From assembly GCA_017644045.1 (NCBI GenBank), contig JAEPMI010000012.1, positions 1-64,000 of the forward strand: a stretch of DNA of 64,000 nucleotides, given 5' to 3'. Positions 1 to 8,047 of the stretch are shown in pieces. Every line of letters begins with the position of its first letter. Position 1 is the stretch's first letter. The position numbers and the translations under genes were made by a program. The stretch comes from Deltaproteobacteria bacterium (GTDB lineage: Bacteria > Myxococcota_A > Polyangia > Polyangiales > Houyiibacteriaceae). Under the pieces are notes generated by a model, which made no database searches, was not told the origin of the DNA, and saw only the letters and a program-made list of their open reading frames with translations.

Positions 1-68
1 AAACACGCCCGATGATCGCATCCCGCGATACCGATGGCGATCCCCGCCGGGGTTTCTTCTCAGGAGTC

Positions 69-119
69 AGTTCTTTCCGAGTTCACAAAACCCGATGTTC
101 TGTGAACTCGGAAAGAACT
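69..119. repeat. Perfect 19-bp inverted repeat (hairpin)
   Basis: Two 19-base arms (69-87 and 101-119) are exact reverse complements around a 13-base loop. The repeat lies 33 bp beyond the stop codon of the minus-strand LysR gene. It could end that transcript, but neither side has a T-run, so a classical intrinsic terminator is not shown. The rest of 1-151 holds no gene I can support. Confidence 0.75.
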
Positions 120-151
120 CAAGAGCGTCCCTGAGGTGTACGTGTACGTGT

Positions 152-1030
152 TCACTGGAGGGCGGCGCCGATGGTGTCCGAGAGGAAGTCCGCCACGGCG
201 CGGACGTGCGGCGCGCGGCGTAGGTCCTCGTGCAGCACGACCCAGATGTGTCGCGGCTGGACGCCCTCGGGTTCGACGATCTCGACCAAGCCCTCGCCCA
301 GAAAGGTGGGCAAGACACCGATCGCGGCGCCGCTTCGGATCACCGCGGCCATGGAGGCGGCGGTCGACACCCGCACGACGGGGCGGGTCCCGTACATGCG
401 CTCCGCGAGCCAGCTCATCTCTGGAGTCCGGTCCCAGGGCTCAGCGTACATGACGACCGGTCGGCCAGAGAGATCGTCGACCGACCCGATGGGCGCCTCC
501 TCGAGGTAACTCCGCGCGGCGTAGAGCGCGAAGGGCACGGTCCCGACGCGCTTGCCAACGACGCGCGGCTCGTGGGGTCGCACCACGCGGACGGCGACGT
601 CCGCGACGCGGCGATCGAGCCGCACGATGCGCGGGTCCGCGCGGAACACGAGGTCGATGCCCGGGTGCGCTGAACGAAACGCCGGCAGCTCGGGCGCGAG
701 AATGTGCTCGATCACGATCTCCAGCGTCGAGACGGTGACCGTGGCTTCGTCGGTGTCGAGGCGCGCGGCGACACGCAGGAAGTCGTCGACGCGGTCGGCG
801 ACCTCGCCCGCCCGCTCGAGCAGCTCCGCCGCCTCGGGGGTCGGCGTGAGGCCTCCGGGATGGCGATGGAAGAGTCGGCGATCGAGCAACGCCTCGAGCC
901 GGTCGAGGCGTCGACCGACGGTGGGCACCGAGACCTTCAGCCGCCGGGCGACCTCGGAGAGCGAGCTGGCGCTCGCAGCGACCGAGAGGACCTGGAGGTC
1001 GTCCCAGGCGATGCCGATCGAGTCTTTCAT
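152..1030 (-). CDS. LysR-family transcriptional regulator
   Basis: A 292-residue protein of the usual LysR length. Residues about 10-65 form the winged helix-turn-helix (SLSEVARRLKVSVPTVGRRL, then LFHRHPGGLTPT). The remainder matches the LysR effector-binding domain, with a typical mid-domain segment around 140-200. It probably senses a small ligand and controls itself and the divergent hydrolase gene that starts 66 bp away; this is inferred from position. The ATG start follows an AT-rich stretch. No frameshift or missing motif is seen. The ligand cannot be read from the sequence. Confidence 0.93.
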   Translation of the reverse strand: MKDSIGIAWDDLQVLSVAASASSLSEVARRLKVSVPTVGRRLDRLEALLDRRLFHRHPGGLTPTPEAAELLERAGEVADRVDDFLRVAARLDTDEATVTVSTLEIVIEHILAPELPAFRSAHPGIDLVFRADPRIVRLDRRVADVAVRVVRPHEPRVVGKRVGTVPFALYAARSYLEEAPIGSVDDLSGRPVVMYAEPWDRTPEMSWLAERMYGTRPVVRVSTAASMAAVIRSGAAIGVLPTFLGEGLVEIVEPEGVQPRHIWVVLHEDLRRAPHVRAVADFLSDTIGAALQ

Positions 1031-1096
1031 TTACGTTAATCCATATCACGACATTGGCGCTTTCCCCTGCGCCAGTCGCGCCGAAAGCTGTGAAGC
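1031..1096. promoter_or_regulatory. Divergent LysR/hydrolase control region
   Basis: This 66-bp gap between divergent starts has an AT-rich half (about 1028-1050) and an inverted repeat TGGCGC/GCGCCA (1055-1060 and 1069-1074). Flanking CGAC/GTCG extends the arms with a two-base bulge. The layout fits a LysR operator, but the binding site is inferred. Confidence 0.45.
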
Positions 1097-2005
1097 ATGG
1101 GCAACATTGCTATGAGCGGCGTTCCGGCCGTTACACCCACGAAAGACGTCGCGCCCCAGCTCGGGGTCGACGTGCAGGTCCCCGCGCTGGACGGCGTCCG
1201 GCTGGCGGGCACCTTCTTCGAACCGAAGGGTCGCATCCGGGGCTCGGTGCTCCTGCTCTCGGGCACCGGGATCCCTCGCCACTTCTACGCCTCCTTCGCC
1301 GACCACCTCGCCAGCCGCGGGCTCGCCACCCTGACGCTCGACTACCGAGGCATCGGCGAGTCCCGTCCGAAGCGCTGGCGCGGGTTCGAGGCCACCAAGC
1401 AGGACTGGGCGAGGAAGGACTTCTCTGGCGGCTTCGAATGGTTGGAGCAGCGAGTGCCGCACGGACCGCGGCTCGTCTTCGGCCACAGCGTCGGTGGTCA
1501 GCTGCTCGGTCTGATGGATCGCCCCGAGGCCATCGACGGGGTGGTGACCTTCGGCACCTCGTTCGGCTACTGGCGGCAGATGGACGGCCCCTACGGCTGG
1601 TTCGTCGGCGGCCTCTGGTACGTGGGCATCCCCCTGCTCACTCGACTCTTCGGCTACATGCCCGCGTCCACCTTCGGGCTCGGTGAAGACCTACCCGCGG
1701 GCGTCGCCCAGGAGTGGGCACGCTGGGGTCGCCGGGCCGACTACTTCACTACCGAGCTCGGCGACAGCCCCGGCTTCTCCTCACTGCGCGCCCCCTGGCT
1801 CGCCCTCTACGCGACCGACGACGCGATCGCGACGCCGGCGAACGCCCAGCCGATGCTCGCGCTCTACCCAAACGCCTCGACGCGCGTGGAGAACCTCGAG
1901 CCCGCCGAGCATGGTCACCGCTCGATCGGCCACCTCAGCTTCTTCTCGCGGAAGAAGAGCGACCTGTGGCCGCTGGCGAGCGACTGGCTGGTGGCCCGAA
2001 CATGA
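1097..2005 (+). CDS. Alpha/beta hydrolase
   Basis: A 302-residue alpha/beta-hydrolase. The nucleophile elbow is GHSVGG with Ser131. A LDYRGIGES strand-turn (about 81-89) precedes it. A late acidic stretch (YATDDAIATP) and a C-terminal EHGHRSIGH region can supply Asp and His. No signal peptide or membrane segment, so it is probably cytosolic; the substrate is unknown. The last four bases (ATGA) overlap the start of the next hydrolase, so the two are translationally coupled. It is divergent from the LysR regulator, which likely controls it. An internal ATG six codons on is an alternative start. Confidence 0.88.
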   Translation: MGNIAMSGVPAVTPTKDVAPQLGVDVQVPALDGVRLAGTFFEPKGRIRGSVLLLSGTGIPRHFYASFADHLASRGLATLTLDYRGIGESRPKRWRGFEATKQDWARKDFSGGFEWLEQRVPHGPRLVFGHSVGGQLLGLMDRPEAIDGVVTFGTSFGYWRQMDGPYGWFVGGLWYVGIPLLTRLFGYMPASTFGLGEDLPAGVAQEWARWGRRADYFTTELGDSPGFSSLRAPWLALYATDDAIATPANAQPMLALYPNASTRVENLEPAEHGHRSIGHLSFFSRKKSDLWPLASDWLVART

Positions 2006-2889
2006 TCGGCGCGGCCTTCGATCGGGCGCGACTCCGGCGAGCCCGTCCCGTGCCGACCGAAGCCCTCGGTCGTGGTCGAGCACTCGGCCTCGACGGTGGC
2101 GGATACGAGCTCCGCGCCTGGCTTGGCGGCGCGGCGGACGCTTCGCTCACGGTCGTCGTCGTGCCCGATCCGCCGAACGTGCTCGAGCATCACGTGGCAC
2201 AACTCGACGGACTCGCCGCGAGCGCACGCGTGCTCGGCCTCGAGCTCCCCGGCTTCGGTCGCTCCGGGGTGCCCGCCGACTTCGACTTCACGATCGAGAG
2301 CTACGCACGGACGATGAGCGGTGCGCTCGACCAGCATACGGATGGACCACTGCTGCTGGTCTTCTCGTGCCTCGCGGGCCTGATCGCGACGGAGATCGCC
2401 TCACGAAACGAGCGCGTGGTCGGGCTGCTCCTGGTGCAGACGCCGTCGCTCGAAGACGCGCGCGGCTGGGCAGAGCGCGTCGACCCGGGCGGCCTGCTCG
2501 CGAAGCCGCTGCTCGGGCAAGTGATCGTTCGTGCGGCCCGGCGCCGGCTCGCCAAGACCTGGTACGACGCCGCCCTCCCCCGCGGGACCGCGCGCGAGCC
2601 CTACCTCCAAAGCGCGCTCGAGGCCTACGACGCGGGCGCCGACTACTGCCTCGCGTCCGCGGTTCAGTCGCTCGGTTCTGCAGCGCGTGTCCCTACCGTC
2701 GGCGTCCCGACGACCGTGCTGTGGGGTGACTCCGACCGGACCCACCGGCCCTCGGACCCGACGCGTCTGCGGCCGTCGATTCCAGGGCTGCGCGTGCGGA
2801 CGGTCGAGGGCGCCGGGCACTTCCCGGACCTCGAAGCACCCGAAGCGTTCGAAGCCGAGGCTCGGGAGCTGCGCGCGCGCGTCGCCTGA
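2002..2889 (+). CDS. Alpha/beta hydrolase with Cys at the nucleophile position
   Basis: A 295-residue alpha/beta-hydrolase fold: VVVVPDPPN, LELPGFGRSG, then an elbow LVFSCLAGLIA. Aligned to the usual LVGHSLGGLIA, the nucleophile is Cys123 and the flanking glycines are Phe and Ala. A late WGDSDRTHRP gives the acid and GAGHFPDLEAP the base, so a Cys-Asp-His triad is plausible. Cys nucleophiles are known in dienelactone hydrolases and PHA synthases, but neither family is otherwise matched. The ATG overlaps the preceding stop (ATGA), which fixes the start. Substrate unknown. Confidence 0.82.
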   Translation: MIGAAFDRARLRRARPVPTEALGRGRALGLDGGGYELRAWLGGAADASLTVVVVPDPPNVLEHHVAQLDGLAASARVLGLELPGFGRSGVPADFDFTIESYARTMSGALDQHTDGPLLLVFSCLAGLIATEIASRNERVVGLLLVQTPSLEDARGWAERVDPGGLLAKPLLGQVIVRAARRRLAKTWYDAALPRGTAREPYLQSALEAYDAGADYCLASAVQSLGSAARVPTVGVPTTVLWGDSDRTHRPSDPTRLRPSIPGLRVRTVEGAGHFPDLEAPEAFEAEARELRARVA

Positions 2890-2895
2890 TACGCT
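2890..2895 (+). promoter_or_regulatory. TACGCT -10-like box, 6 nt before GTG 2902
   Basis: TACGCT ends six bases before the GTG, so transcription would begin at or beside the start codon. No Shine-Dalgarno is present. This is one of the clearest leaderless-type starts in the window. Confidence 0.5.
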
Positions 2896-2901
2896 CGCGT
2901 C

Positions 2902-3675
2902 GTGGGGTTTCGCGACGATCAGCTGGCGGACAAGGAGCGCGTGCGCGCTCTCGAGGGCGAGGTCGCGCGTCTGCAGGCGGAGAACGCGGCGCTGAAGGCC
3001 CCGGCGCCGCAGCCGAAGGCTCGCCAGCCGCAGCTCCAGAAGGCGTACCTGCCCCTGGGATTGGCCGCGCTCGCGTGCGGTGTCGGCGCCGCGTTGCTCC
3101 CCCTGCCGCCGGCCCTCCGAATGGTCCTCGTGATGTCGGCGACGCTCGCGTTCTCGCTGGCGATGATGCTGCTGGTCATGCGTCGAACGCTGCTGGTGGT
3201 CGAACCGGGCGAGTGGCTCGTCCTCAGCGGTCGGCCCCATCGAGGCCCCGACGGGCAGGTCCGCGGCTATCGCGTGGTGACCAGCGGTCGGGTGCTGCGC
3301 ATGCCGCTCCTCGAGAGCGCGGCGTGGATGGCCGTCGGCCCCTTCCCCTTCGAGGTATCGCTGAGCAACGCCTACAGCCGAGGGAGCCGGGTCGTGCACT
3401 TGCGGGCGAGCGCGGCCATCGCGCTGAGCTCGGATCCGCTCTACCAGCCGAACGCGATCGAGCGATTCCTCGGCCGCGCCCCGGGCGAAGTCGTGGAGGT
3501 CGCGCGGCAGACGATCGAAGGGGCGCTTCGCTCGGTGGTCGCGGAGCTGAGCGTCGACGAGCTCCAACAGGACACGCCGAAGGTGCGCGAGAAGGTGCTC
3601 GCCGAGCTCGAGTACGACCTCGAGCAGCTCGGGCTCTCGCTCGTCAGCTTCGCGATCGACGACGTCGCGGCCTAA
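2902..3675 (+). CDS. SPFH/band-7-like membrane protein with N-terminal coiled coil
   Basis: 257 residues, GTG start. Residues about 8-35 are a heptad-rich coiled coil (ERVRALEGEVARLQAENAAL). A basic Pro/Lys linker follows, then two membrane segments at about 48-70 and 74-94. Residues from about 96 resemble an SPFH/flotillin domain: VVEPGEWLVLSG, a promoted strand region, and a helix DTPKVREKVLAELEYDLEQLG followed by LVSFAIDDV, as in prohibitin and flotillin proteins. It probably scaffolds a membrane complex; partner unknown. Its TAA overlaps the stop of the convergent FAD oxidoreductase by four bases. The SPFH call is by resemblance. Confidence 0.7.
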   Translation: MGFRDDQLADKERVRALEGEVARLQAENAALKAPAPQPKARQPQLQKAYLPLGLAALACGVGAALLPLPPALRMVLVMSATLAFSLAMMLLVMRRTLLVVEPGEWLVLSGRPHRGPDGQVRGYRVVTSGRVLRMPLLESAAWMAVGPFPFEVSLSNAYSRGSRVVHLRASAAIALSSDPLYQPNAIERFLGRAPGEVVEVARQTIEGALRSVVAELSVDELQQDTPKVREKVLAELEYDLEQLGLSLVSFAIDDVAA

Positions 3676-5156
3676 ACCAGAGTTCGGTTGCGTTCGACGA
3701 TCTGCGCGCGACGCGGCATCGAGAGGGGCTCCGGCCCAATTCGCTCGAGCGCGCGAAGCGCAGACTGCGCCGCGTGGTAGCCGCACATGCCGTGCACGCC
3801 ACCGCCGGGCGGCGTGGACGCGGAGCAGAGGAAGAGGCGCGGGTTCGGCGTCGAGTAGGGGTCGATGCGCGCGACCGGCCGCGTGAAGAGCTGCGCGATG
3901 TCCGTGCTACCCCCGGTGATCGCGCCACCGACCCACGCCGGGTTGTAGGCCTCGAAGTCCGCGGCGTGCATCGTGTGGCGCGCGAGGATCACGTCGCGGA
4001 AGCCGGGTGCGAAACGCTCGACCTGAGTCTCGATCGCGTCGGTCATGTCGACCGTGGAGCCGCTCGGCACGTGGCAGTAGGCGTAGCCCGTGTGCTTGCC
4101 TTCCGGTGCCCGGCTCGGGTCGAAGTGGCTCTGCTGACAGAGAAGGATGAAGGGGCGGTCCGAGTGCTCGCCTGCGTACATGGCGCGCTCGCTCGCCGCG
4201 ACCTCCTCCAGGGTGCCGCCGACGTGCACCGTCGAGGCTCTCGCCACCTCGGGATCGCTCCAGGGGATCGGCCCGTCGAGCGCCCAGTCGACCTTGAAGA
4301 CTCCCGGGCCATAGCGGAACCGCCCCAGTCGGCGGAGGTAGCCGTCCGGCAGGAGCGAACCCGCGACGGCAGCCATGACCGCCGGGCTCGTGTCGAAGAG
4401 CACCACGCGCGCCTGGGGCAGGTCGGCGAGCGAGCGGACCCACCGGCCCGTGGTCACGCGCCCGCCCTCGCTCTCGAGGAGCGAGATCAGCGCGCGGTGA
4501 ATGGCCGCCGAGCCGCCTTCGGCGACCGGCCACTCCTCGACGTGGCCGCACATCGCGAACACCAGACCCATCGCCGCGGTGAAGGGCGTCTCGAGCGGCA
4601 GGATCGAGTGGGCGGCGCAGCCGGCGAAGAACGCGCGAGCGCGGTCGCCACGAAACGTCGAGCGCGCCAAGCCCGCCGCGGAACGCATCGCGCTCAGACC
4701 GAAGCGCGCCATGCGGATCGGGTGACTCGGGATCCCCAGCGGCGCGAGCAAGTCGCCGAGCAGCCCGTGCGGGTCGGCGAGGTGCGGCTCGATCAGCCGT
4801 CGGTAGCGTGGACCATCGGCGCCGAGTCCCTCGGCCATCTCCGTGAGGTCCTTCGGGAAGAGCACCGCGGGCTCGCCATCGAGCGGGTGCGCGACCGAGA
4901 GCTCGGGCTGCGCCCAGCGCAGGCCGTGCTCCTCGAGGGGGAGCTCGCGAAAGTAGGGCGAGAGGATCCCCATCGGGTGGCACGCCGAACACACGTCATG
5001 GTGGAAGCCCGGCAAGGTGAGCTCGGCGGTCCGGGTCCCGCCACCGGGCGAAGCGCGGCCCTCGATCACCTCGACGCTCGCGCCGGCCCGGGCCAGCGCC
5101 ACGGCGGCCGCGAGCCCGTTGGGGCCGGAGCCGACGACCACCGCGTCGAGCGTCAC
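3672..5156 (-). CDS. NAD(P)/FAD-dependent oxidoreductase, phytoene-desaturase-like
   Basis: 494 residues. The N-terminal FAD-binding motif VVVGSGPNGLAAAVALARAG (about 5-24) is followed by a Glu-ended strand, as in CrtI-type desaturases and amine oxidases. The C-terminus has the matching closing motif with PGGGVHGMCGYHAA. It should bind FAD and oxidise or isomerise a lipid-like substrate; the substrate is not known. The GTG start overlaps the stop of the upstream DUF3556 gene by four bases (GTGA), so the two are co-translated. From memory the same pair occurs side by side in mycobacteria, suggesting a shared lipid pathway. Convergent four-base overlap with the SPFH-like gene. Confidence 0.88.
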   Translation of the reverse strand: MTLDAVVVGSGPNGLAAAVALARAGASVEVIEGRASPGGGTRTAELTLPGFHHDVCSACHPMGILSPYFRELPLEEHGLRWAQPELSVAHPLDGEPAVLFPKDLTEMAEGLGADGPRYRRLIEPHLADPHGLLGDLLAPLGIPSHPIRMARFGLSAMRSAAGLARSTFRGDRARAFFAGCAAHSILPLETPFTAAMGLVFAMCGHVEEWPVAEGGSAAIHRALISLLESEGGRVTTGRWVRSLADLPQARVVLFDTSPAVMAAVAGSLLPDGYLRRLGRFRYGPGVFKVDWALDGPIPWSDPEVARASTVHVGGTLEEVAASERAMYAGEHSDRPFILLCQQSHFDPSRAPEGKHTGYAYCHVPSGSTVDMTDAIETQVERFAPGFRDVILARHTMHAADFEAYNPAWVGGAITGGSTDIAQLFTRPVARIDPYSTPNPRLFLCSASTPPGGGVHGMCGYHAAQSALRALERIGPEPLSMPRRAQIVERNRTLV

Positions 5157-6814
5157 GCGGCGGTCTCCTCCGCCACCGCGCTCCACGGTTGTCGACTGCG
5201 GAGCTCGTCGACCGAGAGCTCGCCGCGTTCGATCTCGCCGGTCGCGGCGTCGACGATCCGGTAGCGCAGCGACTTGCGGAAGAGCGGCTGCGACTCGACG
5301 AAGATGCAGCGCACCTCGCCCGGCTCGAAGCCGCACTGCGCCTGGAGCGACTCGAGCAGCTGCTCGTGGTGCAGGTGACCGTCGCCGAAGTTCCAGCCGA
5401 GCGCGAGCCCCGCGACCAGCTCGCCATCGAGCCACTCGTAGTCCTCGAGCCGGTCGACGGCCTTGGGCACCAGCAGCGGCAAGGCGCGACCGTGCAGGTG
5501 CATGAGCCGGAAGCCCAGCACCTTGCCGACCAGCCCGACCGAGGTGCCGTGGTCGTAGAAGCGCGCGAGCTGATCGTAGACCCAGTCGGCGCTCGTGGTG
5601 AGCTTCTCGAGCTTGCGGTACGACTCGCCCTCGAAGAGCCACACGGAGTAGGCCCAGTTGCCGGCGTAGTAGCGCATCGAGAGCAGGAAGCTGATCCTCT
5701 CGGGGAAGAGGTTGCCGAGGATGGGCACGCCGACACTCGCGGTGAGCACGAAGGCCAGCACCGCCGGGTCCGCGGTCCAGGGTGAGATGTCCGGGTGCGC
5801 CCAGAAGAGCGCGAAGCCGGCGTAGACGACCATCACGTTCCACTCGATGGGGACGCCCATCGGGACGTTGCTGGTGATGTACCCATGGAGCGCGAGCATC
5901 AGCAGGATGGCGACGAGCGGCTCTTGCCCGAGGGGCGTGAGCAGGAACGCGATGGGCACGCCGAGCTCGAGCGCGGTGCCGATGTGGGCGAGCACCGTGG
6001 CCACGCGCGAGGGCCGCATGTCCTTCGGGTAGTCGCGGTACATCGCGCGGCGCATCCAACCGAAGCGCGTGAAGGGCCCGTTGCTGGTCATCACGCAGAC
6101 GACCGCCGGGAAGTGGTGGTTGAGCTTCGAGACCCCGGCGAAGAACCAGAGCGCGAGCTGCACCACCATCGCACCGGCGATCCACTGCGGCTCCCCGCTG
6201 GCCGCGGCGAAGACCAGGATGGTCACCCAGTAGTGCTCGCCGCGGGCGGCCAGGAAGAGGGTCTTGTCGAGCAGCCCACAGACCGGAAGCAGGACCGCCA
6301 GCGCCAGGAAGGGCTCCCAGGCGGGCGCGACCAGCGCCCAGATCGCGCAACCGACGAGCCCACCGTAGGCCAGCACGTCGAGCAGGTTCCGGGTCCGCCC
6401 GCCGACGAGCGGCGCGCCCTTCAGGAGGGGGAGCTTGGTGGTGCCGGGCCGGAGGAAGTAGAGGAACCCGCCGACCGGTGGGAAGTAGCGCCCGGTGAGC
6501 GGACCGCTCCCGCACCCGAAGCCGAGCACCTCGAAGAGCATGCTCCACACGATCGCGAGCTGGAACGCCAGCGGATGGAGCCACCACTCGCCGATGGTCG
6601 AGAGCGAACCGAGCTCGGGCTGCATCGTGCAGAAGAGCGCCCAGCCGAGGCCGTAGAGACCGACCTTGATCGCGTAGACCAGGTAGACGGCGGGCGGGGT
6701 GCCGTAACCCTGAAGGCCCCACGCCTCGCAGACCATCCGCCCACGCTCGGGCAGCGGCTTCTGGACCCACTCGAGAGGGTCGTAGGGCGTCGGCGTGGGG
6801 TCGAGGAGGCCCAT
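5153..6814 (-). CDS. DUF3556 integral membrane protein
   Basis: 553 residues with about ten hydrophobic segments over residues 45-370 and a soluble C-terminal third. It matches the DUF3556 family known from mycobacteria over its whole length: a short Pro-rich N-terminus ending in EWVQKPLPERGRM, KTLFLAARGEHY, GVSKLNHHF, SMRYYAGNWAYS, and a C-terminal stretch NFGDGHLHHEQLLES with QCGFEPGEVRCIFVESQP. The function is unestablished; repeated HxxH-like motifs in the membrane core recall lipid-modifying enzymes. It is first in a two-gene unit with the FAD oxidoreductase. A TAGCTT hexamer lies nine bases before the ATG. Confidence 0.88.
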   Translation of the reverse strand: MGLLDPTPTPYDPLEWVQKPLPERGRMVCEAWGLQGYGTPPAVYLVYAIKVGLYGLGWALFCTMQPELGSLSTIGEWWLHPLAFQLAIVWSMLFEVLGFGCGSGPLTGRYFPPVGGFLYFLRPGTTKLPLLKGAPLVGGRTRNLLDVLAYGGLVGCAIWALVAPAWEPFLALAVLLPVCGLLDKTLFLAARGEHYWVTILVFAAASGEPQWIAGAMVVQLALWFFAGVSKLNHHFPAVVCVMTSNGPFTRFGWMRRAMYRDYPKDMRPSRVATVLAHIGTALELGVPIAFLLTPLGQEPLVAILLMLALHGYITSNVPMGVPIEWNVMVVYAGFALFWAHPDISPWTADPAVLAFVLTASVGVPILGNLFPERISFLLSMRYYAGNWAYSVWLFEGESYRKLEKLTTSADWVYDQLARFYDHGTSVGLVGKVLGFRLMHLHGRALPLLVPKAVDRLEDYEWLDGELVAGLALGWNFGDGHLHHEQLLESLQAQCGFEPGEVRCIFVESQPLFRKSLRYRIVDAATGEIERGELSVDELRSRQPWSAVAEETAA

Positions 6815-6876
6815 CCGAGGACCAAGCTACACCAAGGGGCCGTCGCGGTCGTGGGAAGCTGACGACCGCCATCCCG

Positions 6877-6882
6877 TACGAT
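6877..6882 (+). promoter_or_regulatory. TACGAT -10-like box, 6 nt before ATG 6889
   Basis: TACGAT ends six bases before the ATG, with no Shine-Dalgarno between. This predicts a leaderless mRNA for the Cys-repeat protein gene. Confidence 0.5.
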
Positions 6883-6888
6883 GGGCCC

Positions 6889-7302
6889 ATGCGCCGCGTT
6901 CGATCGATCCTCGCCTTCACCCTCCTGGCCTGCTGGGCCACCGTCGCGCTCGCGCAGGGTGATGGTCCCAAGCGGGTCCGCAACGCGGCCGCCGCCATCG
7001 CGCTCGGCGCGAGCTCGAGCGACATGCGCTACATGTGTCGGCACGACTGCGGTTCGGTCTCGAACTCGGACGCGCGCTACTTCTGCCGAGAGGACTGCGG
7101 GTCGATCTCCCATAGCGACGCTCGCTATCTCTGTCGCCACGACTGCGGCTCCATCGGCAACAGCGACCTCCGCTACCTCTGCAACAACGACTGCGGATCG
7201 ATCGCCAACAGCGACCTCCGCTACCTGTGCCGGCACGACTGTGGGTCGATCTCGGACAGCAAGCTCCGCTACTTCTGCCGGGCAGACTGCGGCTCGATCT
7301 GA
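6889..7302 (+). CDS. Secreted Cys-rich protein with six 16-residue repeats
   Basis: 137 residues. Residues 1-22 are a signal peptide (two Arg, then AFTLLACWATVALA, cleavage before QGD). Residues 44-137 are six tandem 16-residue repeats of the form S-D-x-R-Y-x-C-R-x-D-C-G-S-I-x-N. Each has a C-x3-C pair, giving twelve Cys (50/54, 66/70, 82/86, 98/102, 114/118, 130/134). Arg, Tyr, Asp, Gly and Ser are nearly invariant. The even Cys number suggests paired disulfides in the periplasm or outside the cell; metal binding is the alternative. I do not recognise the family. It is divergent from DUF3556 and tail-to-tail with a small gene. Confidence 0.8.
   Translation: MRRVRSILAFTLLACWATVALAQGDGPKRVRNAAAAIALGASSSDMRYMCRHDCGSVSNSDARYFCREDCGSISHSDARYLCRHDCGSIGNSDLRYLCNNDCGSIANSDLRYLCRHDCGSISDSKLRYFCRADCGSI
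7018..7299 (+). repeat. Six tandem 48-nt coding repeats
   Basis: In-frame direct repeats encode the 16-residue Cys modules of the preceding protein. Codons drift between copies while Arg-Tyr, Cys-x3-Cys and Asp-Cys-Gly-Ser stay fixed, which indicates protein-level selection rather than a recent slippage event. Confidence 0.85.
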
Positions 7303-7309
7303 CGCTGGC

Positions 7310-7549
7310 TCAGTCGCCTTCGTCGGGGGGCGGCACGTAGCGCTCGAGGCAGTCCTCGGGGATGGGGAACTCCCAATCCTCGCCGAACTTCACCATGATC
7401 ATGCCGTCCTCGGTGTGACCGACCACCACGCCGCGGTTGGTCCGCGCGTAGGCGGGCAGCGTGTGAGGGCAATCCGGGAGCACCCGCACCCCCGTGCCAA
7501 CCCGCAAGAAGTCATCGTCCACGCCCCCATCATGCCCCACGGGGGGCAT
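7310..7549 (-). CDS. Small conserved-looking protein, unknown function
   Basis: 79 residues from the ATG. A GTG at 7522 (VDDDFLRVGTGV) would give 70 residues and may be the true start, because the first ten codons overlap a hairpin. The body, RVGTGVRVLPDCPHTLPAY, then GVVVGHTEDGMIMVKFGEDWEFPIPEDCLERY, looks like a small beta-barrel with KOW/SH3-like spacing. No signal peptide. It ends seven bases from the Cys-repeat gene (convergent). Function not recognised. Confidence 0.6.
   Translation of the reverse strand: MPPVGHDGGVDDDFLRVGTGVRVLPDCPHTLPAYARTNRGVVVGHTEDGMIMVKFGEDWEFPIPEDCLERYVPPPDEGD
7532..7549. repeat. 7-bp-arm hairpin at the start of the small gene
   Basis: ATGCCCC (7532-7538) and GGGGCAT (7543-7549) pair around a four-base loop. 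The hairpin lies in the gap between two divergent genes and covers one candidate start codon. It could be an operator or an mRNA structure if the start is GTG 7522. Confidence 0.5.
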
Positions 7550-7608
7550 CGGGTCAGAAAAGTTGCAGGCGTGCGGGAACGGCCCTCTTGCCCCATGATC
7601 GCCCGGCC

Positions 7609-8034
7609 ATGGTCTCCATGCCCTTCCGGTCCATCCAGCGCGTCTACTTCGACGACCTCGACGCGCTCAACATCCTCCACAACGTGCGCTACCTGCTCTT
7701 CATCGAGCGCGCGCGTGGCGAGCTGCTGCAGACCCTGGGCTTCCGCTGGGAGGACGACCTCGCGGTCAACCCCGACAAGTTCCACGTCGTCGCGGCCCAC
7801 GAGATCGAGTACCTCGCGCCCGTCCGCGGCGAAGGCGAGCTCACGGTCGAGCTCCGCCTGCCGAAGCTCGGCAACTCGAGCCTGATCGTCGCGGCCAAGG
7901 TGAAGGGGCGCCACGGCGACGTGGTGCACGCGACCTCGAGCACGCGGCTGGTCCGGCTGGACCCCGAGACGAACGCGCCCTGCTCCTGGAGCGATCGCTT
8001 CCGGTCCATCGTGAGCCCGCTGATCGGGCACTGA
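7609..8034 (+). CDS. 4HBT hotdog-fold acyl-CoA thioesterase
   Basis: 141 residues from ATG 7609 (an ATG three codons on is possible). The 4-hydroxybenzoyl-CoA thioesterase/YbgC pattern is clear: VYFDDLDALNILHNVRYLLFIERARGELL, where Asp and the following Asn/His surround the catalytic site, then a long strand EIEYLAPVRGEGELTVELR. It should hydrolyse acyl-CoA thioesters in the cytosol; chain specificity is unknown. Length is normal for the family. Monocistronic; it ends 13 bases from the convergent zinc-ribbon gene. Confidence 0.86.
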   Translation: MVSMPFRSIQRVYFDDLDALNILHNVRYLLFIERARGELLQTLGFRWEDDLAVNPDKFHVVAAHEIEYLAPVRGEGELTVELRLPKLGNSSLIVAAKVKGRHGDVVHATSSTRLVRLDPETNAPCSWSDRFRSIVSPLIGH

Positions 8035-8047
8035 ATCGACGGAAGGC

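Noticed and set aside
2401-3786. A minus-strand frame of 461 codons opposite the hydrolase and SPFH-like genes.
   Set aside because: Shadow of coding sequence on the other strand; no motif, no promoter.
3075-5264. A plus-strand frame of 729 codons through the SPFH-like gene and across the FAD oxidoreductase.
   Set aside because: It crosses two real genes with known motifs in other frames or on the other strand, and has no domain or start signal.
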